Origin: Dysgonamonadaceae bacterium
Lineage (GTDB): Bacteria > Bacteroidota > Bacteroidia > Bacteroidales > Azobacteroidaceae
NCBI GenBank assembly: GCA_031256775.1
Contig: JAIRPX010000021.1
Location: 1-54,313, forward strand
Length of the DNA stretch: 54,313 bases
Direction of reading: 5' to 3'
Shown in pieces: positions 37,020-46,502 of the stretch. Made by a program: the position numbers and the translations under genes. Numbering within the stretch: position 1 is the first letter of the stretch; the number at the start of each line of letters is the position of its first letter. The notes under the pieces were generated by a model. It was not told where the DNA came from. It ran no database searches and was given only the letters and a program-made list of their open reading frames with translations.

Positions 37020-37766
37020 TTATCCGAATCTTCCTGTAATATAATTTTGTGTCTGTTCTTTTTCAGGATTTAAAAACATTTTTCTTGTATCGCTAAATTC
37101 AATCAGTTCGCCCAGCATAAAAAAGCCTGTTTTATCACTAACGCGAGCAGCCTGTTGCATATTGTGCGTTACGATAACAATAGTATAATCCTTTTTCAGG
37201 GAATAAATTAATTCTTCGATTTTTGAAGTGGAAATGGGGTCAAGCGCCGAAGCCGGTTCGTCCATCAGAAGAATTGATGGTGAAATTGCTAAAGCGCGGG
37301 CAATGCAAAGGCGCTGCTGCTGACCGCCCGACAATTCAAATGCCGATTTTTTCAGCTTGTCTTTAACTTCTTCCCAAAGAGCGGCTGCTTTGAGCGATTC
37401 TTCCACCCTCTGAGCAATAAACGATTTATCTCTTATATCGTTGACTCTAAGTCCGTATGCAACATTTTCAAAGATAGATTTCGGAAAAGGATTAGGTTTT
37501 TGAAACACCATTCCTACTTTTTTCCTCAGGTCATCTACCTGTACGGATTTATGATAGATATTTTCCTCATCAATCAAACATTCGCCTGTCAGTCGGGTTC
37601 CGTCTATCAAATCATTCATTCTGTTAAAAAGACGCAGAAAAGTAGATTTTCCACATCCGGACGGACCTATAAACGCTGTCACGGAATAATTCTCCATCTT
37701 CATGCTGATGTCTTTCAACGCATGGAAATCACTGTAATAAAAATTTATATTTTTCGCTTCAATCAT
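37020..37766 (-). CDS. pstB: Phosphate ABC transporter ATP-binding protein PstB
   Basis: 248 residues. Walker [22 protein letters not shown] with the RLFNRMND sequence characteristic of PstB, Q-loop [19 protein letters not shown], signature LSGGQQQR and Walker [14 protein letters not shown]. It energises the PstSCA phosphate importer. The genes pstS, pstC and pstA are not in this window; upstream of pstB is a repeat and a divergent gene, so the permease is encoded elsewhere or beyond. First gene of the pstB-phoU-phoB-phoR run. Confidence 0.96.
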   Translation of the reverse strand: MIEAKNINFYYSDFHALKDISMKMENYSVTAFIGPSGCGKSTFLRLFNRMNDLIDGTRLTGECLIDEENIYHKSVQVDDLRKKVGMVFQKPNPFPKSIFENVAYGLRVNDIRDKSFIAQRVEESLKAAALWEEVKDKLKKSAFELSGGQQQRLCIARALAISPSILLMDEPASALDPISTSKIEELIYSLKKDYTIVIVTHNMQQAARVSDKTGFFMLGELIEFSDTRKMFLNPEKEQTQNYITGRFG

Positions 37767-37782
37767 ATTTAATTGATTTCTG

Positions 37783-37790
37783 CAAAAGTA
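37783..37790 (-). promoter_or_regulatory. -7 element TACTTTTG of the pstB-phoUBR operon
   Basis: Minus-strand octamer fits TAnnTTTG, 16 bases before the pstB ATG. The -33 position is TTTA-like, weak, as expected for an activator-dependent promoter. Confidence 0.5.
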
Positions 37791-37822
37791 GGTCTGAAAT
37801 ATTACGGTCGTAAAACAAAACT

Positions 37823-37862
37823 GTTACAATTTTGTTAAGAATGTGAATTAACTCATTTTAAC
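37823..37862. promoter_or_regulatory. Possible PhoB binding region
   Basis: GTTAC at 37823 and GTTAA at 37834 are 11 bases apart; TTAAC at 37848 and TTAAC at 37858 are the inverted form 10 bases apart. This arrangement of half-sites with helical-turn spacing, upstream of the weak pstB promoter, fits an OmpR-class regulator site. No experimental Bacteroidetes Pho box was used for the call. Confidence 0.35.
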
Positions 37863-37900
37863 CTCTTCCGGATTGAGTGAACCACTTGAAAAGATATACA

Positions 37901-37976
37901 GGATTGCTTCGCTAACGCTTGCAATGACGAATACAAATCAACAACGTCATTGCGAAGGCGAAGCCTGAAGCAATCC
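37901..37976. repeat. Short copy of the dispersed repeat (inner arms)
   Basis: GGATTGCTTCGCTAACGC...GCAATGACG (37901-37929) and CGTCATTGCGAAGGCG...GAAGCAATCC (37945-37976) are inverted arms equal to the innermost box of the 500-bp element, here with an unrelated 15-base spacer. It lies between pstB and the DUF3667-like gene. Confidence 0.75.
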
Positions 37977-38020
37977 AGAGATTTTTTTATTCGTCTGTGT
38001 GTAAATCGAAAATTTTCATG

Positions 38021-38028
38021 TATTTTTG
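38021..38028 (+). promoter_or_regulatory. -7 element TATTTTTG upstream of the 38046 gene
   Basis: Fits TAnnTTTG, 17 bases before the ATG; the -33 area reads GTGTGT and is poor. Confidence 0.4.
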
Positions 38029-38045
38029 TAAGCAAAATTCATCTT

Positions 38046-39071
38046 ATGAGTCATTCGAAAATCAGAAAAGACAGGCGTTGCCAGAATTGCGGACGTTTTG
38101 TGAATGAGAGGTTTTGTCCTTGCTGTGGACAGGAAAACGTAGAAATCCGTAAGCGTTTTCATTATTTGTTTTTACACTTCTGGGCAGACTTCATCCACTA
38201 CGACAGCCTGTTCTGGAAAACTGTCCTGTCGCTGTTTGTTCCAGCCAAATTGACAAGGCAATATCTTGCAGGTAAACGGAAAAGTCAAGTCAATCCTGTT
38301 CAGTTATATATATTTATCAGTTTTATTGTTTTTTTCATTCCGCATATTCTTCCCGATTTTGACACTTCATCAAAAAAACATTCCCACAAAAAAAGTCATA
38401 CGGAACAGCATAAAAGCGAAGACGAAATATTTTCCATTTCTGCTGTCGTCAAGTCAGACGAACCCCAACAGAATCAAGGTGAAGCCTTGAAGAATAATGA
38501 TAATATTATATTCAAATTCGGGCTGGGTAATATCAAGACAGTAGAAGAACTGGATTCTATTCAGTTTGCTATTCCGGGAGAAAAAAAGATGTCGATAATT
38601 AAATATGCGTTCCTGAAAAAGTTATTGGCTGTTAAACAAATGGAAAACTATAAAGAAAAACTGAAGGAATCTGTAGTTCATAATTTTCCTAAAGCCATAT
38701 TCCTTTACATGCCTGTTTTTGCTTTCTGGCTCTGGCTGCTGCACAGCAAGAAAAAATGGCTTTATTTCGATCACGGTATTTATACTCTTCACTACTTTTC
38801 GTTTATTCTGCTTGTCATTCTGATATACATTATTCTTGGCTGGCTGCTTTCGCTTTTCCATCTGGAAGTTCACGGTTTTGTGACGACATCTATGTTTCTG
38901 TATTTTATTTACTATTTTTTTCATTCGCATCGGCGTATGTATATGGAAACCAAAACCATATCACGACTTACATGCACAGCTCTATTTTTTATCAATACAG
39001 TTTGCATGATTATTTTCCTGGCGGTTTTCAGTCTGGCGGTTGTGTGGATTTCAGCGGCGTCGCTTCATTAG
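38046..39071 (+). CDS. Zinc-ribbon membrane protein, DUF3667-like
   Basis: 341 residues. The N-terminus has two CxxC pairs (RRCQNCGRF and FCPCCGQEN), a small zinc ribbon, followed by LLHFWADFIHYDSLFWKTVLSLFVPAKLTRQYLAGKR, seen in parts, and about five hydrophobic helices, with a charged Lys/His/Gln-rich segment at about 105-145. This layout matches the Bacteroidetes family DUF3667, function unknown. The reading frame is open upstream to 37950, but that part is repeat DNA, so ATG 38046 is chosen. The stop is 9 bases from the rodA stop, convergent. Confidence 0.72.
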   Translation: MSHSKIRKDRRCQNCGRFVNERFCPCCGQENVEIRKRFHYLFLHFWADFIHYDSLFWKTVLSLFVPAKLTRQYLAGKRKSQVNPVQLYIFISFIVFFIPHILPDFDTSSKKHSHKKSHTEQHKSEDEIFSISAVVKSDEPQQNQGEALKNNDNIIFKFGLGNIKTVEELDSIQFAIPGEKKMSIIKYAFLKKLLAVKQMENYKEKLKESVVHNFPKAIFLYMPVFAFWLWLLHSKKKWLYFDHGIYTLHYFSFILLVILIYIILGWLLSLFHLEVHGFVTTSMFLYFIYYFFHSHRRMYMETKTISRLTCTALFFINTVCMIIFLAVFSLAVVWISAASLH

Positions 39072-39080
39072 CAAAATATA

Positions 39081-40535
39081 TCACAGGTGAGCATTCCGTG
39101 ATGCGTCTAATCGTAAAAATATAAACAGTAAGATAGTGAATGCCCAGAGCGACGATCCTCCATAGCTGAAAAAAGGCAGTGGAATACCTATAACAGGCGT
39201 GATGCCAATAACCATACCGATATTTATAGCTGTATGGAAAAAAATAATGGCGGCAACGCTATAACCATATATCCTGTTGAAAACGCGGCGTTGTCGCTCT
39301 GCAAGGAAAATTATCCGTAATATTAAAGCAAGAAACAGAAACAGGACAAAACATGAGCCAATAAATCCGCGCTCTTCTCCTATTGTGCAAAAAATAAAAT
39401 CTGTGTCCTGTTCAGGCACGTATTTCAACTTGGTTTGCGTACCGTTCATATAGCCTTTCCCAATTACTCCTCCCGATCCGATGGCTATTTTCGACTGGTT
39501 TACATTGTAACCGGCGCCGCTTGGATCGTCAATAACTCCCAACGCTACTTCAATCCTCACTCTCTGGTGAGGCTCCAGAACATTGTCGAAAACATAATCG
39601 ACCGAATACAGGAACATCACGGAACAAACAGCAAAAATAACAATCATTAAGTAACGGAAAACCCTGTATTTTACATAAAGGAAACAGAGATAAAGGATTA
39701 GCAAAATGATAATTGCCAGAGCAACCCATGTTAACTGATAGCCGGAAATATATTTAGCGGCAATATATGAAATCAGCAAAATCCCCGCAATAGAAGGCAA
39801 AAGATATTTCAACTGGTTTTTCCTTTGTTTGCCGCCCGGAAGCATAGCCAGCATAATGATAATAACCAGCAACATAACAATATATTCGCCTATTGAAGTA
39901 TTGTTAATCCAAAATGTATTTCCATAACGGACAGACAGGATGAAAAACAAAACTGTGCAAAAGCCTGAAAAAAGGAAAAAGCCAGACATTCCTTCCCTGT
40001 ACAGTATCATGAAAAGAGCCAGGAAAACCAGCGCCGATCCCGTTTCATTCTGGAGGAGGATGATTATCATTGGCAGGAATATGATACTTAAAATTCTTGT
40101 AAAATTGCGAATTTCAAGCAAATAGAAGCGATAGGCGCTCATAGCTTTTGCTATTGCCAGAGCTGTGGCGAATTTGGCAAATTCGGCAGGTTGCAAACTC
40201 ACCGGACCAAAAATCAGCCACGAGCGGGAGCCTTTAATATTGGTTGCTATAAAAACTGTGACTATGAGGAGCGCAACTACAAGGAAATAAATCCAGTAAG
40301 AAAATACGTCATACCAGTCGCTTTCAATCATTAAAAGAAGGAAAGCCAGAACCATAGACGTCAAAATCCACATCATCTGTTTTCCAGAACGTCCGGAGAG
40401 ATCCATCAATTCTGTTTGGTCGTAATCGTATGATGCAGCATAAATGCTTAGCCATCCGCCAATTACCATAACCAAGTAGATAGAAATAGTCCACCAGTCA
40501 ATAGTAGTCCAAATGTTAATTCTTCTGTACGACAC
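39081..40535 (-). CDS. rodA: Rod-shape SEDS glycosyltransferase RodA
   Basis: 484 residues, about ten membrane helices. Polymerises lipid II glycan strands in the elongasome with PBP2. Family motifs: SWLIFGPVSLQPAEFAKFATALA, split here as GPVSLQPAEFAKF; QSKIAIGSGGVIGKG; and the C-terminal IPLPFFSYGGSSLWAF. The start overlaps the pbp2 end by 20 bases. It is the last gene of the purH-mre operon. RodA rather than FtsW is supported by the partner PBP2 and MreBCD. Confidence 0.93.
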   Translation of the reverse strand: MSYRRINIWTTIDWWTISIYLVMVIGGWLSIYAASYDYDQTELMDLSGRSGKQMMWILTSMVLAFLLLMIESDWYDVFSYWIYFLVVALLIVTVFIATNIKGSRSWLIFGPVSLQPAEFAKFATALAIAKAMSAYRFYLLEIRNFTRILSIIFLPMIIILLQNETGSALVFLALFMILYREGMSGFFLFSGFCTVLFFILSVRYGNTFWINNTSIGEYIVMLLVIIIMLAMLPGGKQRKNQLKYLLPSIAGILLISYIAAKYISGYQLTWVALAIIILLILYLCFLYVKYRVFRYLMIVIFAVCSVMFLYSVDYVFDNVLEPHQRVRIEVALGVIDDPSGAGYNVNQSKIAIGSGGVIGKGYMNGTQTKLKYVPEQDTDFIFCTIGEERGFIGSCFVLFLFLALILRIIFLAERQRRVFNRIYGYSVAAIIFFHTAINIGMVIGITPVIGIPLPFFSYGGSSLWAFTILLFIFLRLDASRNAHL

Positions 40536-42360
40536 TTCTTAATATTATTGCACTTTTCATTTTTTCTTCCAGAAGCAATTCCGAATCTGGGATTTTTCCT
40601 TTAATTGCTTTTTGAATCATCAGTCTCCCAATAGGCACAGCATAATCCGCACCGAATCCGCCATTTTCAACAATCACGGCAAGAGCTACTTGTGGGTCGT
40701 TTTTTGGGGCGAATGCTATAAAAACAGAGTGGTCTTTTCCCTTGTTTTGAGCAGTTCCAGTTTTGCCGCAAACTTCTATATCATGTATATTTGCCTTACC
40801 GCAAGTGCCGCCTGTAACGGCAAGTCTCATTCCGTCGGCAATTGAAGCATAATGTTTTGCATCTATACCTGTTTTTCTTGGGAAAATATACAAACTGTCT
40901 AACAGTTCGTCTTTAATTTCTTTTACTACATGCGGGGTATAGAAATAGCCTTGATTTGCAACCGTAGCGGCGAAATTGCATATTTGCAGTGGCGTAACCG
41001 TTATTTCACCCTGTCCGATAGCAACAGAGATTATGGTTAAGGCGTTCCATCTGTCTTTATAGGATTTTGTATAGTACCCGCTGTTTGGAATTACACCTCT
41101 TTTTTCACCAGGCAAATCAATTCCCAGAGGATAGCCAAATCCCTGGTCAACCATATAATCTCTCCATTTGTCCATAGCTGCATCTCGCGAGCCGTATTTT
41201 TTGTTTTCCAACATTCCTTTCAGTCCCCAGCAAAAATATGCGTTGCATGAAGTTCCTATCGCGGGAATCAGCGATAAGGGCGACCCGTGAGGATGGCAGT
41301 TAGGATGTCCGCCTATGGGAAATCCATGATAGCATGAATAAGCCGTACTGGGCATAATGATATTTTCTTGCAGAAAAATAAGTCCCTGACTGGGTTTGAA
41401 AGTTGATCCGGGCGGGTATGTTCCATTTAAAGCTCTGTTTAATAATGGAGTATATGGATTTTTAGTCAGTTCTTTAAAATTTGAGCTGAATTGTCGTCCG
41501 CCAACCAGAATTGACGGATTGTAAGTTGGAGAAGACACCATGCACAAAATTTCGCCTGTTTTAGGCTGAATCATAATAATGGAACCCAGCTTGTTTTTCA
41601 TCAATTCTTCTCCATAAGCCTGTAAATCAATATCTATAGACAGGGTCAGATCTTTTCCGGAAACAGGCGCTACATCAAGTTCGCCTTCCTTGTATCTTCC
41701 TTTGATTCGTCCATGTGCGTCGCGTAATAAAATTTCAGCGCCTTTTTCCCCTCTTAAATATTTCTCGTAGGATTTTTCCACGCCTGATTTTCCGATATTG
41801 TCGCCCCTGACATAATAACTGTCGTCGGCAATATTCTGTTTGTCGGCTTCGGCGATATAGCCCAGCAAATGCGCGGCATTAGAATAGTCGTATTGTCTTA
41901 CGGTACGGTTTTGAATATAAAATCCTGGAAATTTATAGAGTAATTCCTGAAGTATGCCACATTCCTGATTTCCCAGCTGGTTCAGGAAAGTTTGTGGAGT
42001 ATAAGGGGAATAACCTGGATTTAGCGTTCTGTTTTTTATTTCCGCCATGCGGTTTCTGAATTTTTCTATTGAAAGTCCAGTAGCATTACAAAAAGATGCA
42101 GTATCAAAAGCGCTTGTTTCTCTCATTACGACCATCACGTCGTAAGCCGGTTGATTATAAACAAGCAGTTTACCGTTTCTATCGTATAAAACACCGCGTG
42201 AAGGATAAATTGTTTTTTTCAGAAAGGCATTAGAGTCTGCCCATGTTTTGTAGTCGTTATTCAAAACCTGGAGGCTAAAAAGGCGGACGATATAAATTAA
42301 AATGATCAGGCTTATAAAAATAATGATCATTCTCCTCCGTATGTCGAAATCCATGTTCAT
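40516..42360 (-). CDS. mrdA: Penicillin-binding protein 2, elongasome transpeptidase
   Basis: 614 residues. One N-terminal membrane helix (about 10-30), then a dimerisation domain starting YPSRGVLYDRNGKLLVYNQP and the transpeptidase domain. The active-site Ser is in PPGSTFKPSQG (SxxK), SxN is in GTSCNAYF, and KTG is in VCGKTGTAQNKG. Start is either ATG 42360 or 42354. It crosslinks peptidoglycan made by RodA and is positioned by MreC. Gap to mreD is 5 bases. Confidence 0.95.
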   Translation of the reverse strand: MNMDFDIRRRMIIIFISLIILIYIVRLFSLQVLNNDYKTWADSNAFLKKTIYPSRGVLYDRNGKLLVYNQPAYDVMVVMRETSAFDTASFCNATGLSIEKFRNRMAEIKNRTLNPGYSPYTPQTFLNQLGNQECGILQELLYKFPGFYIQNRTVRQYDYSNAAHLLGYIAEADKQNIADDSYYVRGDNIGKSGVEKSYEKYLRGEKGAEILLRDAHGRIKGRYKEGELDVAPVSGKDLTLSIDIDLQAYGEELMKNKLGSIIMIQPKTGEILCMVSSPTYNPSILVGGRQFSSNFKELTKNPYTPLLNRALNGTYPPGSTFKPSQGLIFLQENIIMPSTAYSCYHGFPIGGHPNCHPHGSPLSLIPAIGTSCNAYFCWGLKGMLENKKYGSRDAAMDKWRDYMVDQGFGYPLGIDLPGEKRGVIPNSGYYTKSYKDRWNALTIISVAIGQGEITVTPLQICNFAATVANQGYFYTPHVVKEIKDELLDSLYIFPRKTGIDAKHYASIADGMRLAVTGGTCGKANIHDIEVCGKTGTAQNKGKDHSVFIAFAPKNDPQVALAVIVENGGFGADYAVPIGRLMIQKAIKGKIPDSELLLEEKMKSAIILRSVVQKN

Positions 42361-42365
42361 GTTTT

Positions 42366-42878
42366 TCAGGTTTTGAATTTCTCGAATTTAATACTTTCAA
42401 AAGCAAATACAAGAAGCGCTGTGATGGTAAAACTTCCGGCAATGCGCAGGAACAGGTGCAAAGCGTCGAAAAAAGATAACGATTCGACCATAAACAGAAC
42501 AAATTGATGCATCAGAATCATCAAACTTGCATAGCGCATAAACATGGCTTTGCCGAAAGCGCTGAAAGAAGGCATGTATGATTCAAATATATCTCGTGGA
42601 GCAAACAGTTTAAGGAAATAGGATCTCAGAAAACCAATCACTACAGACGCCAGCATGTTCATGCCCAGGGTGAAGGAAAACATATCAATGGTTAATCCCA
42701 GCAATGCCGACAATACTAACGTCAGGTTCCTGTTTGCGTCCACCGGCAATTTCACAATAAAATAGACGTAGAGCAACGGGGTGGCAACTCCTTCGATGTG
42801 GATTTTATTAAATAGCCATACCTGCAAAAAAACAAGCATGATGAACAGTAATATTAATTTAGTCCAAGTATTCGACAT
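42366..42878 (-). CDS. mreD: Rod-shape determining protein MreD
   Basis: 170 residues, five hydrophobic helices, no conserved catalytic residue. Identified by position between mreC and pbp2 and by the membrane topology, with VKLPVDANRNLTLVLSALLGLTIDMFS, in part LLGLTIDMFS, typical of Bacteroidetes MreD. It links MreC and MreB in the elongasome membrane complex. Confidence 0.88.
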   Translation of the reverse strand: MSNTWTKLILLFIMLVFLQVWLFNKIHIEGVATPLLYVYFIVKLPVDANRNLTLVLSALLGLTIDMFSFTLGMNMLASVVIGFLRSYFLKLFAPRDIFESYMPSFSAFGKAMFMRYASLMILMHQFVLFMVESLSFFDALHLFLRIAGSFTITALLVFAFESIKFEKFKT

Positions 42879-42894
42879 TTTTATTTCCTGTTAT

Positions 42895-43737
42895 TTAATT
42901 AGATAATATGTTCGCCGATTTCAAAAGGTCTTTTTGTTCTTCTTTATTTTTGTTATTAATAATCAGAACGTCCATTAGCGTATTGAAATTAGTGAACAGT
43001 TTCACTTTTAAAGAAGTATAATCATCGTTTTTCTGTTTACGTGAATCAACGACAGTGCCGATGGGCAATCCTTCTGGAAAAATAGTTGAGTATCCGCTTG
43101 TTACAACAGTATCGCCTATTTCGAAATTGATATGGCGCGGAAGTTCCTGTAAATAAGCAAATCGCGTATCCTGACCGTCCCATACTAACGGACCAAAATA
43201 ATTGTTGTTTTTAACCTTGCTACTCAGCGGTATAATTGGGTTAAGTACGGGTATTGCCAGCGAATAATTCGGAGAAACTGCTACTATAACGCCCACAATG
43301 CCAGTGGACGACATAACGCCCATGTCAACTCCAATACCGTCATTTGAACCTTTATCCAGTTCAATGTAATTTTCCAGACTTGAAACGCTGTTATATACTA
43401 CCCGTGCAGGCGTGAATGTATAAAGAGAATCTATTGCCGATTTCCACACGCTGTTTGTATCTGCAAGCGATTCCATGCGCTGTTTATATGCGTAAACAGT
43501 ATTTTCCAGTTCTGCTACTTTCTTCATCAGGTCGGCATTGGTATTTCTGAGGTTTATATATGATTCTATATTGCTTGAAACAGAATATACGCTTCCGGTA
43601 ACTTCCTGTGCGACAATCAAGTACTTGCTTCTTAAAAAACGATTGTTATTCACAATCAGTATGATTGAAAGAAAAACAAGTATAAAAAAAAGTAACCAGC
43701 AGGTATTCTTAAGAATGAAATTAATTAAATTTTTCAC
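42895..43737 (-). CDS. mreC: Rod-shape determining protein MreC
   Basis: 280 residues. One N-terminal membrane helix (about 12-31), a coiled coil (about 65-95), and a periplasmic beta domain with DKGSNDGIGVDMGVMSSTGIVG, in part NDGIGVDMGV, and DTVVTSGYSTIFPEGLPIG, the common MreC signatures. It starts 1 base after the mreB stop. Anchors PBP2 and RodA to MreB. Confidence 0.93.
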   Translation of the reverse strand: MKNLINFILKNTCWLLFFILVFLSIILIVNNNRFLRSKYLIVAQEVTGSVYSVSSNIESYINLRNTNADLMKKVAELENTVYAYKQRMESLADTNSVWKSAIDSLYTFTPARVVYNSVSSLENYIELDKGSNDGIGVDMGVMSSTGIVGVIVAVSPNYSLAIPVLNPIIPLSSKVKNNNYFGPLVWDGQDTRFAYLQELPRHINFEIGDTVVTSGYSTIFPEGLPIGTVVDSRKQKNDDYTSLKVKLFTNFNTLMDVLIINNKNKEEQKDLLKSANILSN

Positions 43738-43738
43738 C

Positions 43739-44755
43739 TCACCTTATAAGGAAGTTAAATTTATTTATATTCTTCAATGCTATTCCCGTACCTTTAGCTA
43801 CTGCGTGCAAAGGATCGTCTGCTATATGGAAGTGGATATTTATTTTATCGCTCAGGCGTTTATCCAGTCCTTTGAGTAAAGCTCCGCCTCCGGCAAGATA
43901 TATTCCGTTGCGAACAATGTCGGCATACAGTTCAGGCGGCGTATTTTCAAGTGCGCTTAATATAGCCATTTCTATTTTTGAAATTGACTTGTCGAGGCAA
44001 TGCGCTATTTCCTGATAAGATACCGGCACTTCCATTGGCAGTGCGGTCATACGGTTCGGACCATAAACGGGATAATCTTCAGGGGGATCTTCCAGGTTAA
44101 CCAAAGCTGAGCCTACATTTATTTTAATCAATTCAGCGGTGCGTTCGCCAACTTTCATGTTGTGCTGTCGTCCCATGTATTCAATAATATCCTGCGTCAG
44201 ATCGTCGCCTGCAATTCTAATAGATTTATTAGACACGATGCCGCCCAAAGATATAATTGCGATTTCAGTTGTACCGCCGCCTATGTCCACAATCATGTTT
44301 CCGTCAGGCGCTTCCACGTCTAATCCTATACCGATAGCCGCCGCCATTGGTTCGTATATCATATATACGTCGCGTCCTCCTGCATGTTCGGCGGAATCGC
44401 GAACGGCACGTATTTCAACTTCCGTACTGCCGGAAGGGATACAGATAACTATTCTCAGGGATGGAGAGAAGAAACGATTTTTGTTGTTTATCATCTTAAT
44501 CATGCCCCTGATCATTTGTTCTGCGGCATAGAAGTCTGCAATTACACCATCTCTTAACGGTCTTATAGTCCGCAATTTATCCGGTACTTTACCTTCCATT
44601 TGCTGAGCAACTCTGCCTATTGCCACTATTTTGTCCTGGCGGTCAAGCGCAACTACCGAAGGCTCGTCAACTACGATTTTGCCGTTATTAATTATTATGG
44701 TATTTGCAGTACCTAAGTCTATAGCTATTTCTTGTGTGAAAGAAAATAATCCCAT
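43739..44755 (-). CDS. mreB: Bacterial actin MreB
   Basis: 338 residues. Phosphate-1 loop IAIDLGTANT, phosphate-2 MIVDIGGGTTEIAI, and adenosine loop GIYLAGGGALLKGLD define the actin fold. Forms membrane filaments that guide cell-wall elongation. It is encoded between purH (6-base gap) and mreC. Confidence 0.97.
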   Translation of the reverse strand: MGLFSFTQEIAIDLGTANTIIINNGKIVVDEPSVVALDRQDKIVAIGRVAQQMEGKVPDKLRTIRPLRDGVIADFYAAEQMIRGMIKMINNKNRFFSPSLRIVICIPSGSTEVEIRAVRDSAEHAGGRDVYMIYEPMAAAIGIGLDVEAPDGNMIVDIGGGTTEIAIISLGGIVSNKSIRIAGDDLTQDIIEYMGRQHNMKVGERTAELIKINVGSALVNLEDPPEDYPVYGPNRMTALPMEVPVSYQEIAHCLDKSISKIEMAILSALENTPPELYADIVRNGIYLAGGGALLKGLDKRLSDKINIHFHIADDPLHAVAKGTGIALKNINKFNFLIR

Positions 44756-44761
44756 ATATTT

Positions 44762-46285
44762 TTAATGTTTAAAGTGACGGATACCCGTCATTACCATAGA
44801 TATGTTGTTTTTATTGCAATATTCAACTGAAAGATTGTCTTTTATTGACCCGCCGGGCTGAATTATTGCTGTTATACCGGCATTATGAGCTATTTCCACG
44901 CAATCAGGGAATGGAAAAAATGCGTCGGAAGCCATTACAGCTCCATTCAAGTCGAAATTGAACATTTTAGCTTTTTCAATAGCCTGTTTCAGGGCGTCCA
45001 CTCTTGATGTTTGTCCTGTTCCGCTGGCGCAAAGCTGTTTGTTTTTTGCCAATACGATTGCATTCGACTTTGTATTTTTCACTATTTTGTTTGCAAATAG
45101 CAAATCGTCTATTTCCCTGTTTGAAGGAGATTTTTCCGTAACAGTTTTCAAATCCGTTTCTGTTTGAATACTCAAATCTTTGTCCTGCGCCAGTACGCCA
45201 TTCAGTAAGGAACGGAATTGTAGCGAGCTTGTCGGATTTTGTTTTTGAAGCAGGATTATCCGGTTTTTTTTCTGGTTCAATATTTCCAGAGCGTCATCGT
45301 CGTAATCCGGCGCAATTATTATTTCAAAGAAAATCTTTGTAATTTCATCTGCTGCCGCCTTGTCTATACGGGCGTTAGCGATTAGAACGCCTCCAAAAGC
45401 CGAAACGGGGTCGGCAGCCAGAGCAGCTTTCCATGCGTCCACTACTGTTGGGCGCGATGCTATTCCGCAGGCATTATTATGTTTTAACACTGCAAAAGTT
45501 AGTTCATTAAATTCTGCTATCAAATCTGTTGCAGCATTAATGTCAAGTAAATTATTATATGAGATTTCCTTTCCTTGCAGTTGTTCGAATATTTCTTCGA
45601 GTTTGCCGTAGAAAAAACCTTTTTGATGTGGATTTTCCCCGTATCTAAGCATTTGCGGATAATCGCATGTTTGACGGAAATAAGTTTTCGCGTCTTCGTC
45701 GAAATAATTAAAGATAGCGCAGTCGTAAGCTGAAGAAACGGCAAAAGCTTCTTTTGCAAACCATTTGCGTTCCTGCAGCGAAGATTTTGCGCCTTGTTTT
45801 GAAAGCAAATCATTCAGCGCAGGATATTGGTTTTTAGAAGCAACAATCAGCACGTCGTTATAGTTTTTTGCTGCCGCCCTGATCAGCGATATGCCGCCAA
45901 TATCAATTTTTTCGATTATATCCTGTTCGTCTGCGCCGGAGGCTAACGTTTCGCGGAAAGGATAGAGATCAACAATAACCAGGTCTATTTCAGGTATTTC
46001 ATATTGTGTAATCTGTTCCTTATCCATTTCGTTATCGCGGCGGTTCAATATTGCGCCGAATACTTTTGGATGCAAAGTTTTCACTCTGCCTCCCAGAATT
46101 GAAGGATAGCCTGTTAAAGACTCGACAGAACGGCATGGAAAACCCGACGATTCAATAAACGCCTGCGTTCCCCCCGTAGAAAAAAAAGTCACTCCTTCCT
46201 GATGCAATTTTGCCAGGATTTCATCCAGTCCATCTTTATAATATACTGAAACAAGCGCATTTTTTACTGCTTTCAGATTGGGCAT
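44762..46285 (-). CDS. purH: Bifunctional AICAR formyltransferase/IMP cyclohydrolase
   Basis: 507 residues, last two steps of purine synthesis. N-terminal IMP cyclohydrolase (FFSTGGTQAFIE, GGRVKTLHPKVFGAIL) and C-terminal AICAR transformylase (LKHNNACGIA with catalytic Lys-His, DPVSAFGGVL, SDAFFPFPDCVE, IQPGGSIKD). Length is typical. First gene of the mre operon; the purH-mreB link is common in Bacteroidetes. Confidence 0.97.
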   Translation of the reverse strand: MPNLKAVKNALVSVYYKDGLDEILAKLHQEGVTFFSTGGTQAFIESSGFPCRSVESLTGYPSILGGRVKTLHPKVFGAILNRRDNEMDKEQITQYEIPEIDLVIVDLYPFRETLASGADEQDIIEKIDIGGISLIRAAAKNYNDVLIVASKNQYPALNDLLSKQGAKSSLQERKWFAKEAFAVSSAYDCAIFNYFDEDAKTYFRQTCDYPQMLRYGENPHQKGFFYGKLEEIFEQLQGKEISYNNLLDINAATDLIAEFNELTFAVLKHNNACGIASRPTVVDAWKAALAADPVSAFGGVLIANARIDKAAADEITKIFFEIIIAPDYDDDALEILNQKKNRIILLQKQNPTSSLQFRSLLNGVLAQDKDLSIQTETDLKTVTEKSPSNREIDDLLFANKIVKNTKSNAIVLAKNKQLCASGTGQTSRVDALKQAIEKAKMFNFDLNGAVMASDAFFPFPDCVEIAHNAGITAIIQPGGSIKDNLSVEYCNKNNISMVMTGIRHFKH

Positions 46286-46323
46286 AATATCTTATTTTTA
46301 TGTTATAACTAATTTTGAGGACA

Positions 46324-46356
46324 CAAAATTAAGCAAATTGTTTGAAAAAAAACAAG
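46324..46356 (-). promoter_or_regulatory. Promoter of the purH-mreBCD-mrdA-rodA operon
   Basis: Minus-strand TAATTTTG (46324-46331) fits TAnnTTTG. CTTG (46353-46356) lies 21 bases upstream as a partial -33. The leader to the purH ATG is about 30 bases. Confidence 0.5.
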
Positions 46357-46399
46357 GCAATTGAAGGAAATATTACATATTAACAAAGTTTATGTAAGA

Positions 46400-46462
46400 A
46401 AAAAGTGTTTCAAATAGATTTTCCCTGTTTAAATTGGGATAAAACTTGTTGAAACACTTTTT
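46400..46462 (-). terminator. Terminator downstream of the ferredoxin gene
   Basis: AAAAAGTGTTTCAA (46400-46413) and TTGAAACACTTTTT (46449-46462) are a perfect 14-bp inverted repeat. The 35-base interior also pairs in part (TTTTCCC with GGGATAAAA). On the minus strand a T run follows, fitting termination of the ferredoxin transcript, just before the purH promoter. Confidence 0.65.
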
Positions 46463-46464
46463 GT

Positions 46465-46481
46465 GGCTTAAAAAATAAGCC
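46465..46481. terminator. Small hairpin preceding the main ferredoxin terminator
   Basis: GGCTTA (46465-46470) and TAAGCC (46476-46481) pair with a five-base A loop, in tandem with the larger hairpin at 46400-46462. Confidence 0.45.
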
Positions 46482-46502
46482 GCTTCTGGATTTGAGGATA
46501 AA

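Noticed and set aside
37950-38045. N-terminal extension of the DUF3667-like protein
   Set aside because: The extra 32 codons are translated palindromic repeat; the family begins with the zinc ribbon right after ATG 38046.
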